Positions 1 to 8,735 are shown, counted from the first letter of the stretch. The stretch is DNA of 64,000 bases from Brevibacterium sp. W7.2 (GCF_018137945.1 NZ_CP073089.1:310001-374000); one strand, 5' to 3'. Notes: generated by a model from the letters alone, not told the origin. Program-made: numbers and translations.

Positions 1-996
1 CTCGCTGACGAGGTGCGAGCCGAGCTCGAAGCGGTGGACGTCGGCCTGCGGGAGGCGCCCGCGGAGGTCGCGGAGGTAGCGCTCGAGGAACACCGGGTCC
101 TTCGGCCCCCACACGAGGAGCGCGGGACGGTCGAAGGCGGCGATGTCCGCGCCGATGCGCTGCAGTTCGGCATGCGAGGGATGGTGCTCGTCGACGGGGA
201 TGTCGGCGACGAACCCGCCGATCCCGTGCCGCAGCGACGCGGACTCGTAGGGCGCGCGGAACGCCGCACGGACCTCGGGGGAGAGCTCGCCGAGGCGCAG
301 CGTGACCCGGAGGAAGCCGTCGGTGACGACGGTGGCCGTCGGCAGCATGGGGCCGGCGAGCGTGGCCCGCAGCGGGGCCGGGAGCGGCGCGTCCTCCGGC
401 TGGTGGACGGCGGTGTTGAGGCTGATCGCGGCCGCGACCCGGTCGGTGTTCCGGGCCGCCCACCCGAGCGAGAGGACACCGCCCCAGTCATGGCCGATCG
501 TCACGACGGGATGCTCCGGCCCCGCCTCGGTGGGATCGGGTGCCTCGGTGGGATCGGGTGCGGTGTCGGCCGCGGAACTGCCGGTCGCCTCGGCGAGGAG
601 GGGCGTGACGACGGCATCGAAATCGGCGATGCGCTGGGAGATGCGGCGCACCTCGGGGCCGTGCGGGGTCGGCAGGCCGTCATGGGTCAGACGCTCGGAG
701 AACCCCATGTCGAGCTGGTCGGGGGCGATGAGCCGCCACGCGCGCCCACCGGAGCGCGCGGATTCGACGGTGGCCGCGGCGAGGCGGCGCCACAGATACG
801 ACCACGTCGGGTTGCCGTGGAGGGCGAGGATCGTGCCGGTCGGCTCGATCCCCTCGGCGCGCAGGGTCGACAGCGTGTCGAGGACGTGGAACGCATGCGC
901 GCCGTCGCCGGTGTCGACCTCGACGATCCGGGACCACGCGGGATCCCATTCGGGCAGCGTCGGGGGAAGGGCGGCCGGCCGTCCGGGATGGTTCAT
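1..996 (-). CDS. Alpha/beta hydrolase, OleB-type beta-lactone decarboxylase (partial, probable OleBC fusion)
   Basis: The gene starts at 996 and runs off the left edge, so only 332 residues are visible. They form a haloalkane-dehalogenase-like alpha/beta hydrolase: oxyanion-hole motif HGNPTW at residues 60-65, nucleophile elbow GHDWGG with Asp170, and a C-terminal GSH with His328 as the likely catalytic histidine. Residues 147-158 hold a short PDPTEA duplication. It lies 7 nt behind oleA. OleB decarboxylates the beta-lactone in long-chain olefin biosynthesis, and in several actinobacteria it is fused to the OleC beta-lactone synthetase. The open frame at the edge is consistent with such a fusion, but OleC itself is not in the window. 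Without the oleA neighbour it would only be a generic hydrolase. Confidence 0.8.
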   Translation of the reverse strand, partial: MNHPGRPAALPPTLPEWDPAWSRIVEVDTGDGAHAFHVLDTLSTLRAEGIEPTGTILALHGNPTWSYLWRRLAAATVESARSGGRAWRLIAPDQLDMGFSERLTHDGLPTPHGPEVRRISQRIADFDAVVTPLLAEATGSSAADTAPDPTEAPDPTEAGPEHPVVTIGHDWGGVLSLGWAARNTDRVAAAISLNTAVHQPEDAPLPAPLRATLAGPMLPTATVVTDGFLRVTLRLGELSPEVRAAFRAPYESASLRHGIGGFVADIPVDEHHPSHAELQRIGADIAAFDRPALLVWGPKDPVFLERYLRDLRGRLPQADVHRFELGSHLVSE

Positions 997-1003
997 CGAT
1001 GTC

Positions 1004-2032
1004 CTACCACTCGATCTCGGTCATTGCGGTGTTGAGCCCGGAGCCGACGCCCATGCAGAGGATGCGGTCGCCCTTCTCCAGGGACTCGGCCTCACGGCTG
1101 AGCGTGATCGGCAGCGAGGCCGGCCCGACGTTGCCGAGCTCGGGGTACGTCACGGGGATCCGCTCGGGGTCGAGGCCCGCGGCGCGCGTGATCGAGTTCG
1201 TGTGGACGTCGGAGACCTGGTGCATGACGTAGCGGTCCATGTTCCGCCAGTCCCAGCCGTCGTCGTGGGCTTCCTCCCACGCGGCGACGACGAGCTCCAT
1301 GCCGCCGGCGAGCAGTCCCTTCGTGTCGGTGAACATCCCGTTGTGGTCGCCCACGCACAGCTCATGGTGCTGGGTGGCCGCACGGGTGATCCCGCCGAGG
1401 ATGCGGTGGCCCTCCGGATGCCGATCCGCGGGGCCGATGACGGCGGCGGCCGCCCCGGAGCCGAGCGTGAGCGAGGCGAACTCGTTGAGGTACTCCTCAC
1501 GGGTGATGCCGTCGCGGGTGAGCCGACGCAGGGTCGCCTCCTGGACGCGCGAGGCGTCCTCTCCGGCGACGACGAGGGCATAGTCGATCTGCCCGGCATC
1601 GATCATGTTCGCGGCCAGGGTCATGCCGTTGACGAAGCCGAGGCACGCGTTGGCGATGTCGAAGTTCATCGCCTGCGGCCCGAGGCCGATGCCGGCATGG
1701 ACGCCGACGGCCACCGAGGGCTCGAGGTGCTCGCGGGTGACGGAGGTGTTGACCATCAGCCCGATGGCACCCGGCTCGACGCCCGCCTCGGCGAGGGCCT
1801 TCTTGCCGGCGGCCACGGCACCGGCGACGAACTCGGCCGGCTGATCCCAGTTGCGGCGGGCGTCAACGCCTGCCACGCGCTGGAGGAGTCCGGTCGGGAG
1901 TCCGAGGGTGGTCAGGGTATCGGCGAGGCGCTCGTCGAATTCGTGGGAGGTCACTACGTTGGGGGCGATGATCTCGGCCAGACCGAGAAGAGCCACATTC
2001 GAGTGACGGAAAGTTGCGTTGCCGTTCGCCAA
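1004..2032 (-). CDS. oleA: OleA, thiolase-superfamily acyl-CoA condensing enzyme for long-chain olefins
   Basis: 342 residues with the KAS III/OleA fold. The active-site cysteine is Cys130 (NACLGF), with His271 (VMHQVS) and Asn301 (GNVGPASLP). Glu104 in TREHLEPS corresponds to the glutamate that distinguishes OleA, which condenses two acyl-CoAs head to head, from ordinary FabH. The start is the TTG at 2032; later in-frame GTG codons would remove the first beta-strand region. The oleB-like gene follows after 7 nt, so the two are probably co-transcribed. The product beta-ketoacid would be processed by OleD, OleC and OleB to an internal alkene. A minus-strand TAGGAT box lies at 2126-2121, without a convincing -35. 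Confidence 0.88.
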   Translation of the reverse strand: MANGNATFRHSNVALLGLAEIIAPNVVTSHEFDERLADTLTTLGLPTGLLQRVAGVDARRNWDQPAEFVAGAVAAGKKALAEAGVEPGAIGLMVNTSVTREHLEPSVAVGVHAGIGLGPQAMNFDIANACLGFVNGMTLAANMIDAGQIDYALVVAGEDASRVQEATLRRLTRDGITREEYLNEFASLTLGSGAAAAVIGPADRHPEGHRILGGITRAATQHHELCVGDHNGMFTDTKGLLAGGMELVVAAWEEAHDDGWDWRNMDRYVMHQVSDVHTNSITRAAGLDPERIPVTYPELGNVGPASLPITLSREAESLEKGDRILCMGVGSGLNTAMTEIEW

Positions 2033-2254
2033 TTGAGGTTCTCATCCCTTTTCGGGTCGTTCGTCGACGTCTGCGCCCACCGTCCTGGCGGGCAGGGTGG
2101 GCGGAGGAAGTTCGGGGACTATCCTAGCGCGCGGTGTCTGAGACTGTGCTCAGTGCCGTCGCGGCGCGGTTCCGGCCCAGGTGCCGGGGCTGCTGCCGGG
2201 GTCTGTGCCGGGCTGCTGCGCCTGGGCGCCCGGGCTGCCGCGCCCGCGGGCGGC

Positions 2255-3292
2255 TCAGCGCGTGAACCACGTGAACCCGTCGTAGAGCAGGCCGGTCGCG
2301 GCGAGGACCGCGATGCCGGCGAGCACGATCGAGGTCACGGTGTGCGAGACCTTCGAGGACTGGAAGCGCTCGGCGCGCGAGTACGCCATGGGCCGATCGG
2401 TGACGTTGTGGCCGAACTGGGCGAAGATCCGCCAGTCCATGACGTCGATGAGGGACTTCGCGGCGAGCGTGAAGACGATGATCGCGCCGATGGCCATGAA
2501 GAGGAGGAAGACGAAGCCGAGGAAGCCGTACGTTTCGAAGAACGTGACGACGCGGTCGCCGATCGCGGTGATGAAGCCGGAGAACCCCTCGCCCAGCGGC
2601 AGCGGATCAAGGGAGTCCATGATCGAGTTGAGGGTCATCCGGTCGCGTTCTGTGCGGCTGGCCCCGATGTACATGACGAGCGCGGCGGCCAGGGCGACGC
2701 CGAGGTTGATGATCGTGATCGTCGAGTTGTCCGGCCAGAAGTCGAGGTTCCTGATCGTGTACGTCGAGGCCAGCGCCACGCAGATGATCGCACCGACGAG
2801 CGCGCCGACCGTGGCGGGCAGGAGGAGGTTGTTGAAGAAGACGAACGCGATGGCCGCGAGCAGACCCGCGCCGAGGATGTACGTGAAGACCGCGAGCGTG
2901 TCACCGTTGCCGGCCGTCGCCGCCCGCCGGTTCTGCGCGATCATCTGACCGGAGTGGGCGATGTTCTGCGTGAGCTCGGCGGTCGTCGCCTTCTCATCGT
3001 CCTCGGTCGTCGACATCACCCGGGTCTCGGCTTCGTCGGCGCTGTAGGCGCGCATGTCCCGACGACGCTGCTGCGTCGGCGGCTGACCATAGCCCTGCTG
3101 CGCATATCCCTGCTGGTCATAGCCTGGCTGACCCGGCTGTCCGTAACCCGGCTGCCCGGGCTGCGCTGCGCCGGGGCCGCGGTACTCGGGGGCCGGGTAC
3201 CACTTGCCGACCTTCGCGGCGAGCACGTAGATGAGGATCACGACAATGGCCGCGAGGACTCCGATCGAGAGGTTGGCGCCGATCTCGGCCAT
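2255..3292 (-). CDS. Multi-spanning membrane protein with Gly/Pro/Gln/Tyr-rich cytoplasmic segment, unknown function
   Basis: 345 residues. The start at 3292 is set by an AAGGAGGAG ribosome site 5 nt upstream; the reading frame continues further upstream but there is no second site. A first hydrophobic segment lies at about residues 9-30. It is followed by a repetitive stretch of GQPGYGQP/YDQQGYAQQ type (about 37-75), a charged region, and roughly five more hydrophobic segments to the C-terminus. I do not recognise a named family. The repeat stretch resembles the disordered arms of actinobacterial envelope proteins. It lies 222 nt upstream of oleA on the same strand, too far to claim an operon. 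Confidence 0.6.
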   Translation of the reverse strand: MAEIGANLSIGVLAAIVVILIYVLAAKVGKWYPAPEYRGPGAAQPGQPGYGQPGQPGYDQQGYAQQGYGQPPTQQRRRDMRAYSADEAETRVMSTTEDDEKATTAELTQNIAHSGQMIAQNRRAATAGNGDTLAVFTYILGAGLLAAIAFVFFNNLLLPATVGALVGAIICVALASTYTIRNLDFWPDNSTITIINLGVALAAALVMYIGASRTERDRMTLNSIMDSLDPLPLGEGFSGFITAIGDRVVTFFETYGFLGFVFLLFMAIGAIIVFTLAAKSLIDVMDWRIFAQFGHNVTDRPMAYSRAERFQSSKVSHTVTSIVLAGIAVLAATGLLYDGFTWFTR

Positions 3293-3493
3293 AGGCTCCT
3301 CCTTGCAGGGCTGACGGTGGATTGGACAACAGTGGTCTTGTCCTATTCTATTGGCTTCCCGCGCGCGGTCCTGCGACTCGGTGATCCTGAGATCCGGCGT
3401 TCCTGTGACTCTGCCGTGCAACCGCCCCGACTGCACCTGTCATGGGTAAGCTGGCCGCAGAGCACTCGCGCCGGCCTTCGAAGGAGAATCCCG

Positions 3494-4297
3494 ATGAGCA
3501 ACGCCCAGGCCTTCTCGACCGCGGCGATGCCGCTCGACCAGCAGCTCGTCCTCGTCACCGGGGCCGGCCGCGGCCTGGGGGCGGCGATCGCGAAGGCGTT
3601 CGCCCACGTCGGCTCCGCGGTCGTCGTCAACTACCGCTATTCCGCGGATGCCGCGGAGGAGCTCGCCGAGGCGATCCGCGCTCGCGGCGGACGTGCGGCG
3701 GCGCTCGAGGCCGACGTCACCGACGACCGGGCCGTCGATGCGATGTTCGACGCCGCCCACGCCGAGTTCGGGATGCCCGTGTCCACCGTCGTCAACAGTG
3801 CGCTCATGGACTACACGTTCGACGTCGAGGGGCGACAGCCGGCGGACGAGATCGACTTCGCGGACCTCTCCGACCAGTTCCGCGGCACCGTCGGCTCGGC
3901 GATGAACACGGTCCAGGCGGCGATGAGCGGGTTCCGGGAGATCGGCTCGGGGCGGGTGATCAACGTCGGCTCGAACCTCGTCCAGAACCCGGTGGTGCCG
4001 TATCACGACTACACCGCGGCGAAGGCGGCGCTGCTGGCGCTGACCCGGACGTTCGCGCGGGACCTCGGGCCGCTCGGGGTGCGGGTCAACATGGTCTCCG
4101 GCGGTCTCCTGCGGACCACGGACGCCTCGGCGGCGACGGCGGAGGAGGTCTTCGACCGGATCGCCGAGGCGAGTGCGCTCGGGCACGTGACGACTCCGGA
4201 GGAGTTCGCCTCGGCGGTGGTCTTCTTCGCCTCCCCGGACTCCCGCGCGGTGACCGGACAGAACCTCATCGTCGACAACGGGTATGTCATGAGCTGA
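3494..4297 (+). CDS. SDR-family oxidoreductase (3-oxoacyl-ACP reductase type)
   Basis: 267 residues, a classical-length short-chain dehydrogenase. The nucleotide-binding motif TGAGRGLG lies near residue 20 and the catalytic pair is in YTAAK; the catalytic serine is probably in NVGSN. The usual NNAG motif is replaced by VNSAL. The start ATG at 3494 has GAAGGAG 8 nt upstream. The protein would reduce a carbonyl or oxidise an alcohol with NAD(P)H; the substrate cannot be read from the sequence. The next gene, a MurR/RpiR regulator, is on the same strand 115 nt downstream. Confidence 0.85.
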   Translation: MSNAQAFSTAAMPLDQQLVLVTGAGRGLGAAIAKAFAHVGSAVVVNYRYSADAAEELAEAIRARGGRAAALEADVTDDRAVDAMFDAAHAEFGMPVSTVVNSALMDYTFDVEGRQPADEIDFADLSDQFRGTVGSAMNTVQAAMSGFREIGSGRVINVGSNLVQNPVVPYHDYTAAKAALLALTRTFARDLGPLGVRVNMVSGGLLRTTDASAATAEEVFDRIAEASALGHVTTPEEFASAVVFFASPDSRAVTGQNLIVDNGYVMS

Positions 4298-4412
4298 CAC
4301 CCCATTTCCAGTTCGGCCTCGCTATGCTGGAGCGATAGTTGAGGCGGTGACCTGCGGGAATCGTGCTGCCTGGGCGGTGGAGTCGAGGGCGATTTCCAAA
4401 GGAGAGGGACCG

Positions 4413-5273
4413 ATGACGGACGACGGGCCGAGCCTGGCCATCAGCCTGCGTGCGGTGATGTCCCGGCTCACTCCGGCGGAGAAGAAGATCGCACGCGCCG
4501 TCCTGGCCGCCTACCCGTTCGCCGGGCTCGAGCCGATCGCCGACCTCGCGCACGCCGCCGGTGTCAGCGGACCCTCGGTCGTGCGGTTCGCGCGCACGCT
4601 CGGCTTCAGCGGCTACCGGGAGTTCCAGGACGCCCTCAAGGCGGAGATGCGCGAGCGCGAGGAGTCGAATCTCTCGCAGGCGCTCGCCCCCGGTGAGGGG
4701 GCGGAGTTCGATGCGGCGCGGACCGCGTTCCACGCGGGCATCGATGAGACCTTCGACTCGGTCATCGGCGACGAGCTCGAGCGCACCGTCGAACTCCTCG
4801 CCCAACCCAAGCGCAGCGTCGCCCTCGTCGGCGCGACGTACACGGCCCACATCGCCGACATCTTCCACGCGCAGCTCGGCTCGGTGCGCTCGGGGGTCGT
4901 CCGGGTGCACGCGAATCCGCTGCTCGCGGCCGCTGATCTCCTCGACCTCAAACGCGGCGACATCCTCGTCGTCCTCGATGTCCGGCGCTACGATCCGGCG
5001 ATCACCGAGGTGGTGCGGATCGGGAAGGAACTCGGCCTCACCGTCGTCGTCTTCACCGACCTGTGGCTCTCCCCGGCGGCGTCGCTGGCTGATCGGGTGC
5101 TCACCGCCGAGGTCCGGGCGGCAGGGCCGGCGGACACCCTCGCCCCGATGCTCGCGCTCGTCGAGACGGTGAGCGAGCTCGTCGCCGCCGAGCTGGGGGA
5201 GGCCGCCGTCGACCGCCTCAGCCGCATCGACCCGCTGCGGCTGCGGCTGAGCAGGGGCGCGGACCGGCTGTGA
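4413..5273 (+). CDS. MurR/RpiR family transcriptional regulator (HTH + SIS domain)
   Basis: 286 residues. The N-terminal third is an HTH_6 domain: LTPAEKKIARAVLAAYP, then GVSGPSVVRFARTLGFSGYREFQ as the recognition region. The C-terminal half (about 125-265) is a sugar-isomerase (SIS) fold with VALVGATY and DILVVLDVRRYDP segments that would bind a phosphosugar-like effector. The ATG at 4413 is preceded by AAAGGAGAGG; an in-frame GTG at 4347 is possible but has no ribosome site. Members repress or activate nearby sugar or amino-sugar catabolic genes. Nothing adjacent is a sugar gene, so the regulon is unknown. Confidence 0.85.
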   Translation: MTDDGPSLAISLRAVMSRLTPAEKKIARAVLAAYPFAGLEPIADLAHAAGVSGPSVVRFARTLGFSGYREFQDALKAEMREREESNLSQALAPGEGAEFDAARTAFHAGIDETFDSVIGDELERTVELLAQPKRSVALVGATYTAHIADIFHAQLGSVRSGVVRVHANPLLAAADLLDLKRGDILVVLDVRRYDPAITEVVRIGKELGLTVVVFTDLWLSPAASLADRVLTAEVRAAGPADTLAPMLALVETVSELVAAELGEAAVDRLSRIDPLRLRLSRGADRL

Positions 5274-5342
5274 CGGGCAGACCGGCGCCTCGGGAGGCCG
5301 CGAGCTGAGCGGGCGGCTGCCTCGTGCGGGCGACGGTTCACC

Positions 5343-5588
5343 TCACCGGCGTCGTCCCGGGTGGCGGCGCTGGCCGAAGGGGACGCTCGGGAACCCGGTC
5401 GGGATCGCGTAGGACCGTTCGCCCCCACCGCCGGTGGTCGTGTGCCCGTTTCCGGATCCGCCGAGGCTGCCAGAGCCGCTGTCGCTCGCCCGGTAGGGGG
5501 CCGGTCCGTCGGGGCCGGGCGGGGTGACGGGGATCCCGGAGGCCGGGGTGCCGATGATGGGGATGTCACCCGTCCCACTGTCGTTCAT
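5343..5588 (-). CDS. Possible small Gly/Pro/Ser-rich protein or 3' remnant of a decayed gene
   Basis: 81 residues from the ATG at 5588, with nearly every third codon position G or C. This makes it coding-like although no family is recognised. The protein is rich in Gly, Pro, Ser and Thr and ends in an Arg-rich tail (FGQRRHPGRRR). Its ATG overlaps the TGA of the preceding small ORF, as in translational coupling. Alternatively the two frames are one gene split by a frameshift, so this could be a pseudogene end. No ribosome site is visible. Confidence 0.3.
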   Translation of the reverse strand: MNDSGTGDIPIIGTPASGIPVTPPGPDGPAPYRASDSGSGSLGGSGNGHTTTGGGGERSYAIPTGFPSVPFGQRRHPGRRR

Positions 5589-5758
5589 CGCGACCACCGG
5601 CACGAGGGATGTCGGCGCTGTGTCGAGGAGACACGGGGAGCGCCGGGGTCCTGGGGTGCCGTCCGGGTACGTCGAGGGGTGGACGCAGGAGGGGAGTCGG
5701 GCTGCGTCCGCCGACGGCTCGTGGTGGGAGCCGTCGGATCGGGGCGGGTGCTGGTCAT
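5585..5758 (-). CDS. Possible small Thr/Pro/Arg-rich ORF overlapping the next one (ATGA)
   Basis: 57 residues from the ATG at 5758, rich in Thr, Pro, Ser and Arg, ending at the TGA that shares ATGA with the downstream 81-residue ORF. It lies about 250 nt downstream of the minus-strand promoter at 6041-6014. No homologue is recognised and no good ribosome site is present. It may be the N-terminal half of a frameshifted gene. Confidence 0.22.
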   Translation of the reverse strand: MTSTRPDPTAPTTSRRRTQPDSPPASTPRRTRTAPQDPGAPRVSSTQRRHPSCRWSR

Positions 5759-6013
5759 GGGGATCCGTTCGCAGAGGTGGGCGCAGGAGGGGAGCGGCGA
5801 AGTTCGCCTGGTGCGCGGTGCTTGCAGCGTGGGGTGGTCGCTGCCAGCCGGTGCGCATCGGAGTGCTGGCGATGAGGGAGCTCCGCCGTCGGAGCCTCGC
5901 AGGAGGAGGCGGACGGACGGGGCATCGCAGCCTGAGCCGGGGAATCGAGGGCGCGGAGGTGACCGTGCACCACGGATTCCGAAGGTCGCTCACCGGTATG
6001 GAATTTTCATTCC

Positions 6014-6041
6014 AGAGTAGAACATTGCGTGACGAATGTAA
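6014..6041 (-). promoter_or_regulatory. Candidate promoter (TTACAT-16-TACTCT) reading leftwards
   Basis: On the minus strand, TTACAT (6041-6036) is followed after 16 nt by TACTCT (6019-6014), within a strikingly AT-rich island. The predicted transcript would run towards the small ORFs at 5758-5343; no recognised gene lies directly downstream. Confidence 0.4.
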
Positions 6042-6240
6042 CCCCACTTTTAGAAGATTTTTCAATGACGTCATCAATGAGGCGGGCTTGTCAGGTGAGC
6101 TTGCCTGTATCGGAAACCGCCGCGAAAGGGCTCTGCCGCGGTGTGCGGGGCGTCGCGGGCGACGGCTGAAATGCTCGGTGAGCGGCTCGGCGAGTGGCCC
6201 GGTGAGGGGCCCGGTGAGGGGGCGCCGAGGGGCTGCCGAT

Positions 6241-6816
6241 TCAGTCCGCGAACTCCGCGAGGAAGCGGTCGGCGCGAGCGAGGAGCAGGGCGGCGCTCTC
6301 GGACTCGAAGTCCGGCGATTCGGGGTCGCTGAAGAGGTGCGAGCTGCCCGGGTAGAGGAAGGACTCGGCCGGTGCCCCGGCAGCGGCGGCGGATTCCAAG
6401 AGGGTCTCCGCCAGACCCGGCGTGCGCCATTCGTCGTCGACGGCGAAGTGGATCTGCACGGGCACCTGCGGCTGCCAGCGGGTGCGGGAGGGGAAGCCAC
6501 CGCCGTGGAAGAGAAGGGCCGCGCGGGCGCGGGAGTCGTTCTTGCCCATCTGCTGGGCGACGCTCGCTCCGAGCGAGAGCCCGGCGAACACGAGCGGCCC
6601 GGTCAGCTCGCTGCTCAGCTCGGCGACGCGGTCGACCAGCGTGCGGAAGCCGACATCCCGGGAATGGGCCACCCCCGCCTCGGCGCTGGTGAAGGTCTGC
6701 CCCGCGTAGTAGTCGGGGGTGTGGACCTCGTGACCCCGGCTGCGGAACTCATCGGCGATGCGGCCGATGCCGGGGGTGAGCCCGAACGCGGAGTGGAGGA
6801 GGACGATGCGGCTCAT
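6241..6816 (-). CDS. Dienelactone hydrolase family protein
   Basis: 191 residues, a compact alpha/beta hydrolase. It starts with MSRIVLLHSAFGLTPG (oxyanion-hole strand), followed by DYYAGQTF. GLSLGAS is the nucleophile elbow with Ser in place of the Cys of true dienelactone hydrolase. Asp in FAVDDEW and His in PGSSHLF complete the triad. It begins 17 nt after the stop of the upstream FMN enzyme on the same strand, so the two are probably one transcript. The substrate is unknown. Confidence 0.75.
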   Translation of the reverse strand: MSRIVLLHSAFGLTPGIGRIADEFRSRGHEVHTPDYYAGQTFTSAEAGVAHSRDVGFRTLVDRVAELSSELTGPLVFAGLSLGASVAQQMGKNDSRARAALLFHGGGFPSRTRWQPQVPVQIHFAVDDEWRTPGLAETLLESAAAAGAPAESFLYPGSSHLFSDPESPDFESESAALLLARADRFLAEFAD

Positions 6817-6833
6817 GAGCGTGTCCTGCCTGG

Positions 6834-8417
6834 TCAGCGGCTCTGGCCGCGGGCGATGTGGAAGGTGTCCGCGCGGGCGGTGGCCCAGTCGGCGGCCCAG
6901 TCCTCGGGGGCGCCGTTGAGGAGTTCGCCGGGTTCGAGCCAGTCGTAGAGGCGGGCGTAGGACCAGGATTCGGACGGGGAGAGGTTGCGGCGGAGCATCG
7001 TCGGTTCGAGTTCGCTGGGATGGGCCGCGCCCATCGAGGCCATGAGGCGGACCGCCTCGGCGACGGTGCCGTCGTGGTAGTTGCGCACGCGTTCGGCCTT
7101 GTCGGGGACGTAGATCGCGCGAGCGCGGCGGGGATCCTGCGTGGCGACGCCGACGGGGCACTTGCCGGTGTGGCAGACCTGGGCCTGGATGCAGCCGACG
7201 GCCATCATCATGGCGCGGGCCGAGTTCGTGAAGTCGGCGCCCTGGATGAGGCGCTTTACGATGTCGGAGCCGCTCGCGACCTTGCCCGAAGCGCCGATCC
7301 TGATCTGGTCGCGCAGCCCCGCGCCGACGAGCGCGTTGTGGACGATCATCAGGCCCTGGGTGAGGGGGAGGCCGACGTGGTCCTCGAACTCCAGGGGCGC
7401 GGCACCCGTGCCGCCCTCGGAGCCGTCGACGATGATGAAGTCGGGGGTGATCCCGGTCTCGAGCATCGCCTTGCAGATCGCGAGGAACTCGGTGCGGGAG
7501 CCGACGCAGAGCTTGAAGCCGGCCGGTTTGCCGCCGGAGAGCTCGCGCATCTTCGCGATGAACTGGAGCAGCTCGATCGGGGTGGAGAAGACGCGGTGGT
7601 TCGGCGGGCTGATGCACGTCTGACCGACGGGCACGTCGCGGATCTGCGCGATCTCCTCGGTGACCTTCTTGCCGGGGAGGACGCCGCCGAGGCCGGGCTT
7701 GGCTCCCTGCGAGAGCTTGAGCGAGGTCATCTTGACCTGCGGGTCCTGGGCCTTCGCGGCGAACTTGTCGGGGTCGAAGTCGCCGTCGGGGGTGCGGGCG
7801 CCGAAGTATCCGGTGCCGAGCTCCCAGATGAGGTCGCCGCCGAACTCCTGGTGGTACGGGGAGATCGAGCCCTCGCCGGTGTCCTGGGCGAAGCCGCCCA
7901 TCGCCGCGCCCTTGTTGAGCGCGCGCACCGCGTTGTCGCTGAGCGAGCCGAAGCTCATCGCGGAGACGTTGAGCAGGGAGATGTCGTAGGGCTGGGTGCA
8001 GTCGTTGCCGCCCACCCGGATCCGCGGCGGGGTGGGGGAGTTGGGCAGCGGGGTCGTCGAGTGCATGAGCGCTTCGTAGCCGGTGCGGTCGACGTCGTGC
8101 TCGGTGCCGAAGGCGTGCTCGGAGAGGATGCCCTTCGACCGTTCGTAGATCGTCGTGCGGGCGTCGCGGCTGAAGGGTCGGCCGTCCCAGTTCCGTTCGA
8201 TGAAGTACTGCTGGATCTCCGGTCGGATCGACTCGAGGAGGAAGCGCGCATGTCCCGCGATCGGGTAGTTGCGGAGGATCGAGTGCTTCTTCTGCGTGAC
8301 GTCCCAGGCGGCGAGTGCTCCGAGCCCGACCGCCGAGGCGGCTGCGGCGATCCGTGCGATGCGCTGTCCCGTGGTCTCACCGGTGACCAAGCGAACGATG
8401 GGGAGCTGACCTTTCAT
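6834..8417 (-). CDS. FMN-binding glutamate synthase family protein (GltB2-like)
   Basis: 527 residues. A hydrophobic segment near residues 22-40 may anchor the protein. The rest matches the FMN/synthase domain of glutamate synthase: SAMSFGSLS, GEGSISPYHQEFG, KLSQGAKPGLGG, DGSEGGTGAAP and GASGKVASG. A cluster of three cysteines, Cx5Cx4C in CIQAQVCHTGKC, is the [3Fe-4S] ligand set of the family. The amidotransferase and GXGXG domains of full-length GltB are absent, as in the stand-alone archaeal-type proteins, so the physiological reaction is uncertain. The start ATG at 8417 has AAGGAGG upstream. It leads a two-gene operon with the dienelactone-hydrolase-like gene. Confidence 0.88.
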   Translation of the reverse strand: MKGQLPIVRLVTGETTGQRIARIAAAASAVGLGALAAWDVTQKKHSILRNYPIAGHARFLLESIRPEIQQYFIERNWDGRPFSRDARTTIYERSKGILSEHAFGTEHDVDRTGYEALMHSTTPLPNSPTPPRIRVGGNDCTQPYDISLLNVSAMSFGSLSDNAVRALNKGAAMGGFAQDTGEGSISPYHQEFGGDLIWELGTGYFGARTPDGDFDPDKFAAKAQDPQVKMTSLKLSQGAKPGLGGVLPGKKVTEEIAQIRDVPVGQTCISPPNHRVFSTPIELLQFIAKMRELSGGKPAGFKLCVGSRTEFLAICKAMLETGITPDFIIVDGSEGGTGAAPLEFEDHVGLPLTQGLMIVHNALVGAGLRDQIRIGASGKVASGSDIVKRLIQGADFTNSARAMMMAVGCIQAQVCHTGKCPVGVATQDPRRARAIYVPDKAERVRNYHDGTVAEAVRLMASMGAAHPSELEPTMLRRNLSPSESWSYARLYDWLEPGELLNGAPEDWAADWATARADTFHIARGQSR

Positions 8418-8486
8418 TGCGCCTCCTTGGGTTGCGCGTCAGCGCAGGCACCGAGGCGGCGGTGCGCGACGGTGGTCACTGCACGG

Positions 8487-8579
8487 ACTGACGGTGCTGT
8501 GGGAACTGACGGCTCTGTGCGGAACTATCGGCTCTGTGGGAACTGATGGGTCTGTGCGGATCTGACGGCTCTGTGCGGG
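8487..8579. repeat. Five imperfect tandem repeats of 18-19 nt
   Basis: Units begin at 8487, 8505, 8524, 8542 and 8561. The consensus is ACTGACGGCTCTGTGCGGA with one to four changes per copy. Period 18-19 nt, non-coding. Confidence 0.85.
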
Positions 8580-8691
8580 CGGCGAGCCGCGCAGGCCAGC
8601 GCGGACGACGTGCACAGATGTGCCTCAAGCCGAGCCTAGACCGCCGGAACGGAGATTTCAGGAAAGGGCCACCTGAGTTTTCGTGAACCCT

Positions 8692-8735
8692 GGGTGGTCT
8701 CGGTGTGCGCGGTGGGTGGTCTCGGCCTGCGCGGT
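8692..8735. repeat. Two tandem 22-nt repeats
   Basis: GGGTGGTCTCGG begins both copies (8692-8713 and 8714-8735). They differ only at two central positions, and a truncated third copy (GGGTG) follows. Confidence 0.8.

Larger units (their letters stand above)
5274..6240. other. Long gap with little coding signal, two tiny minus ORFs and an AT-rich promoter island
   Basis: Only 5343-5758 on the minus strand shows GC3-rich coding-like sequence, described as two small ORFs. From 5640 to 5990 the plus strand is G-rich and repetitive. From about 5995 to 6090 the composition turns sharply AT-rich and contains a plausible minus-strand promoter. Long frames crossing the region on both strands have the composition of shadow frames. 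Confidence 0.5.

Noticed and set aside
302..4297. A 1331-codon plus-strand frame crossing the oleA/membrane-protein region
   Set aside because: Except for its last 268 codons (the SDR) it lies opposite oleB, oleA and the membrane protein, with Arg/Gly/Asp-rich shadow composition. Only the SDR part is real.
8487..8579. CRISPR array
   Set aside because: The 18-19 nt units are contiguous without unique spacers, and no cas genes are present.
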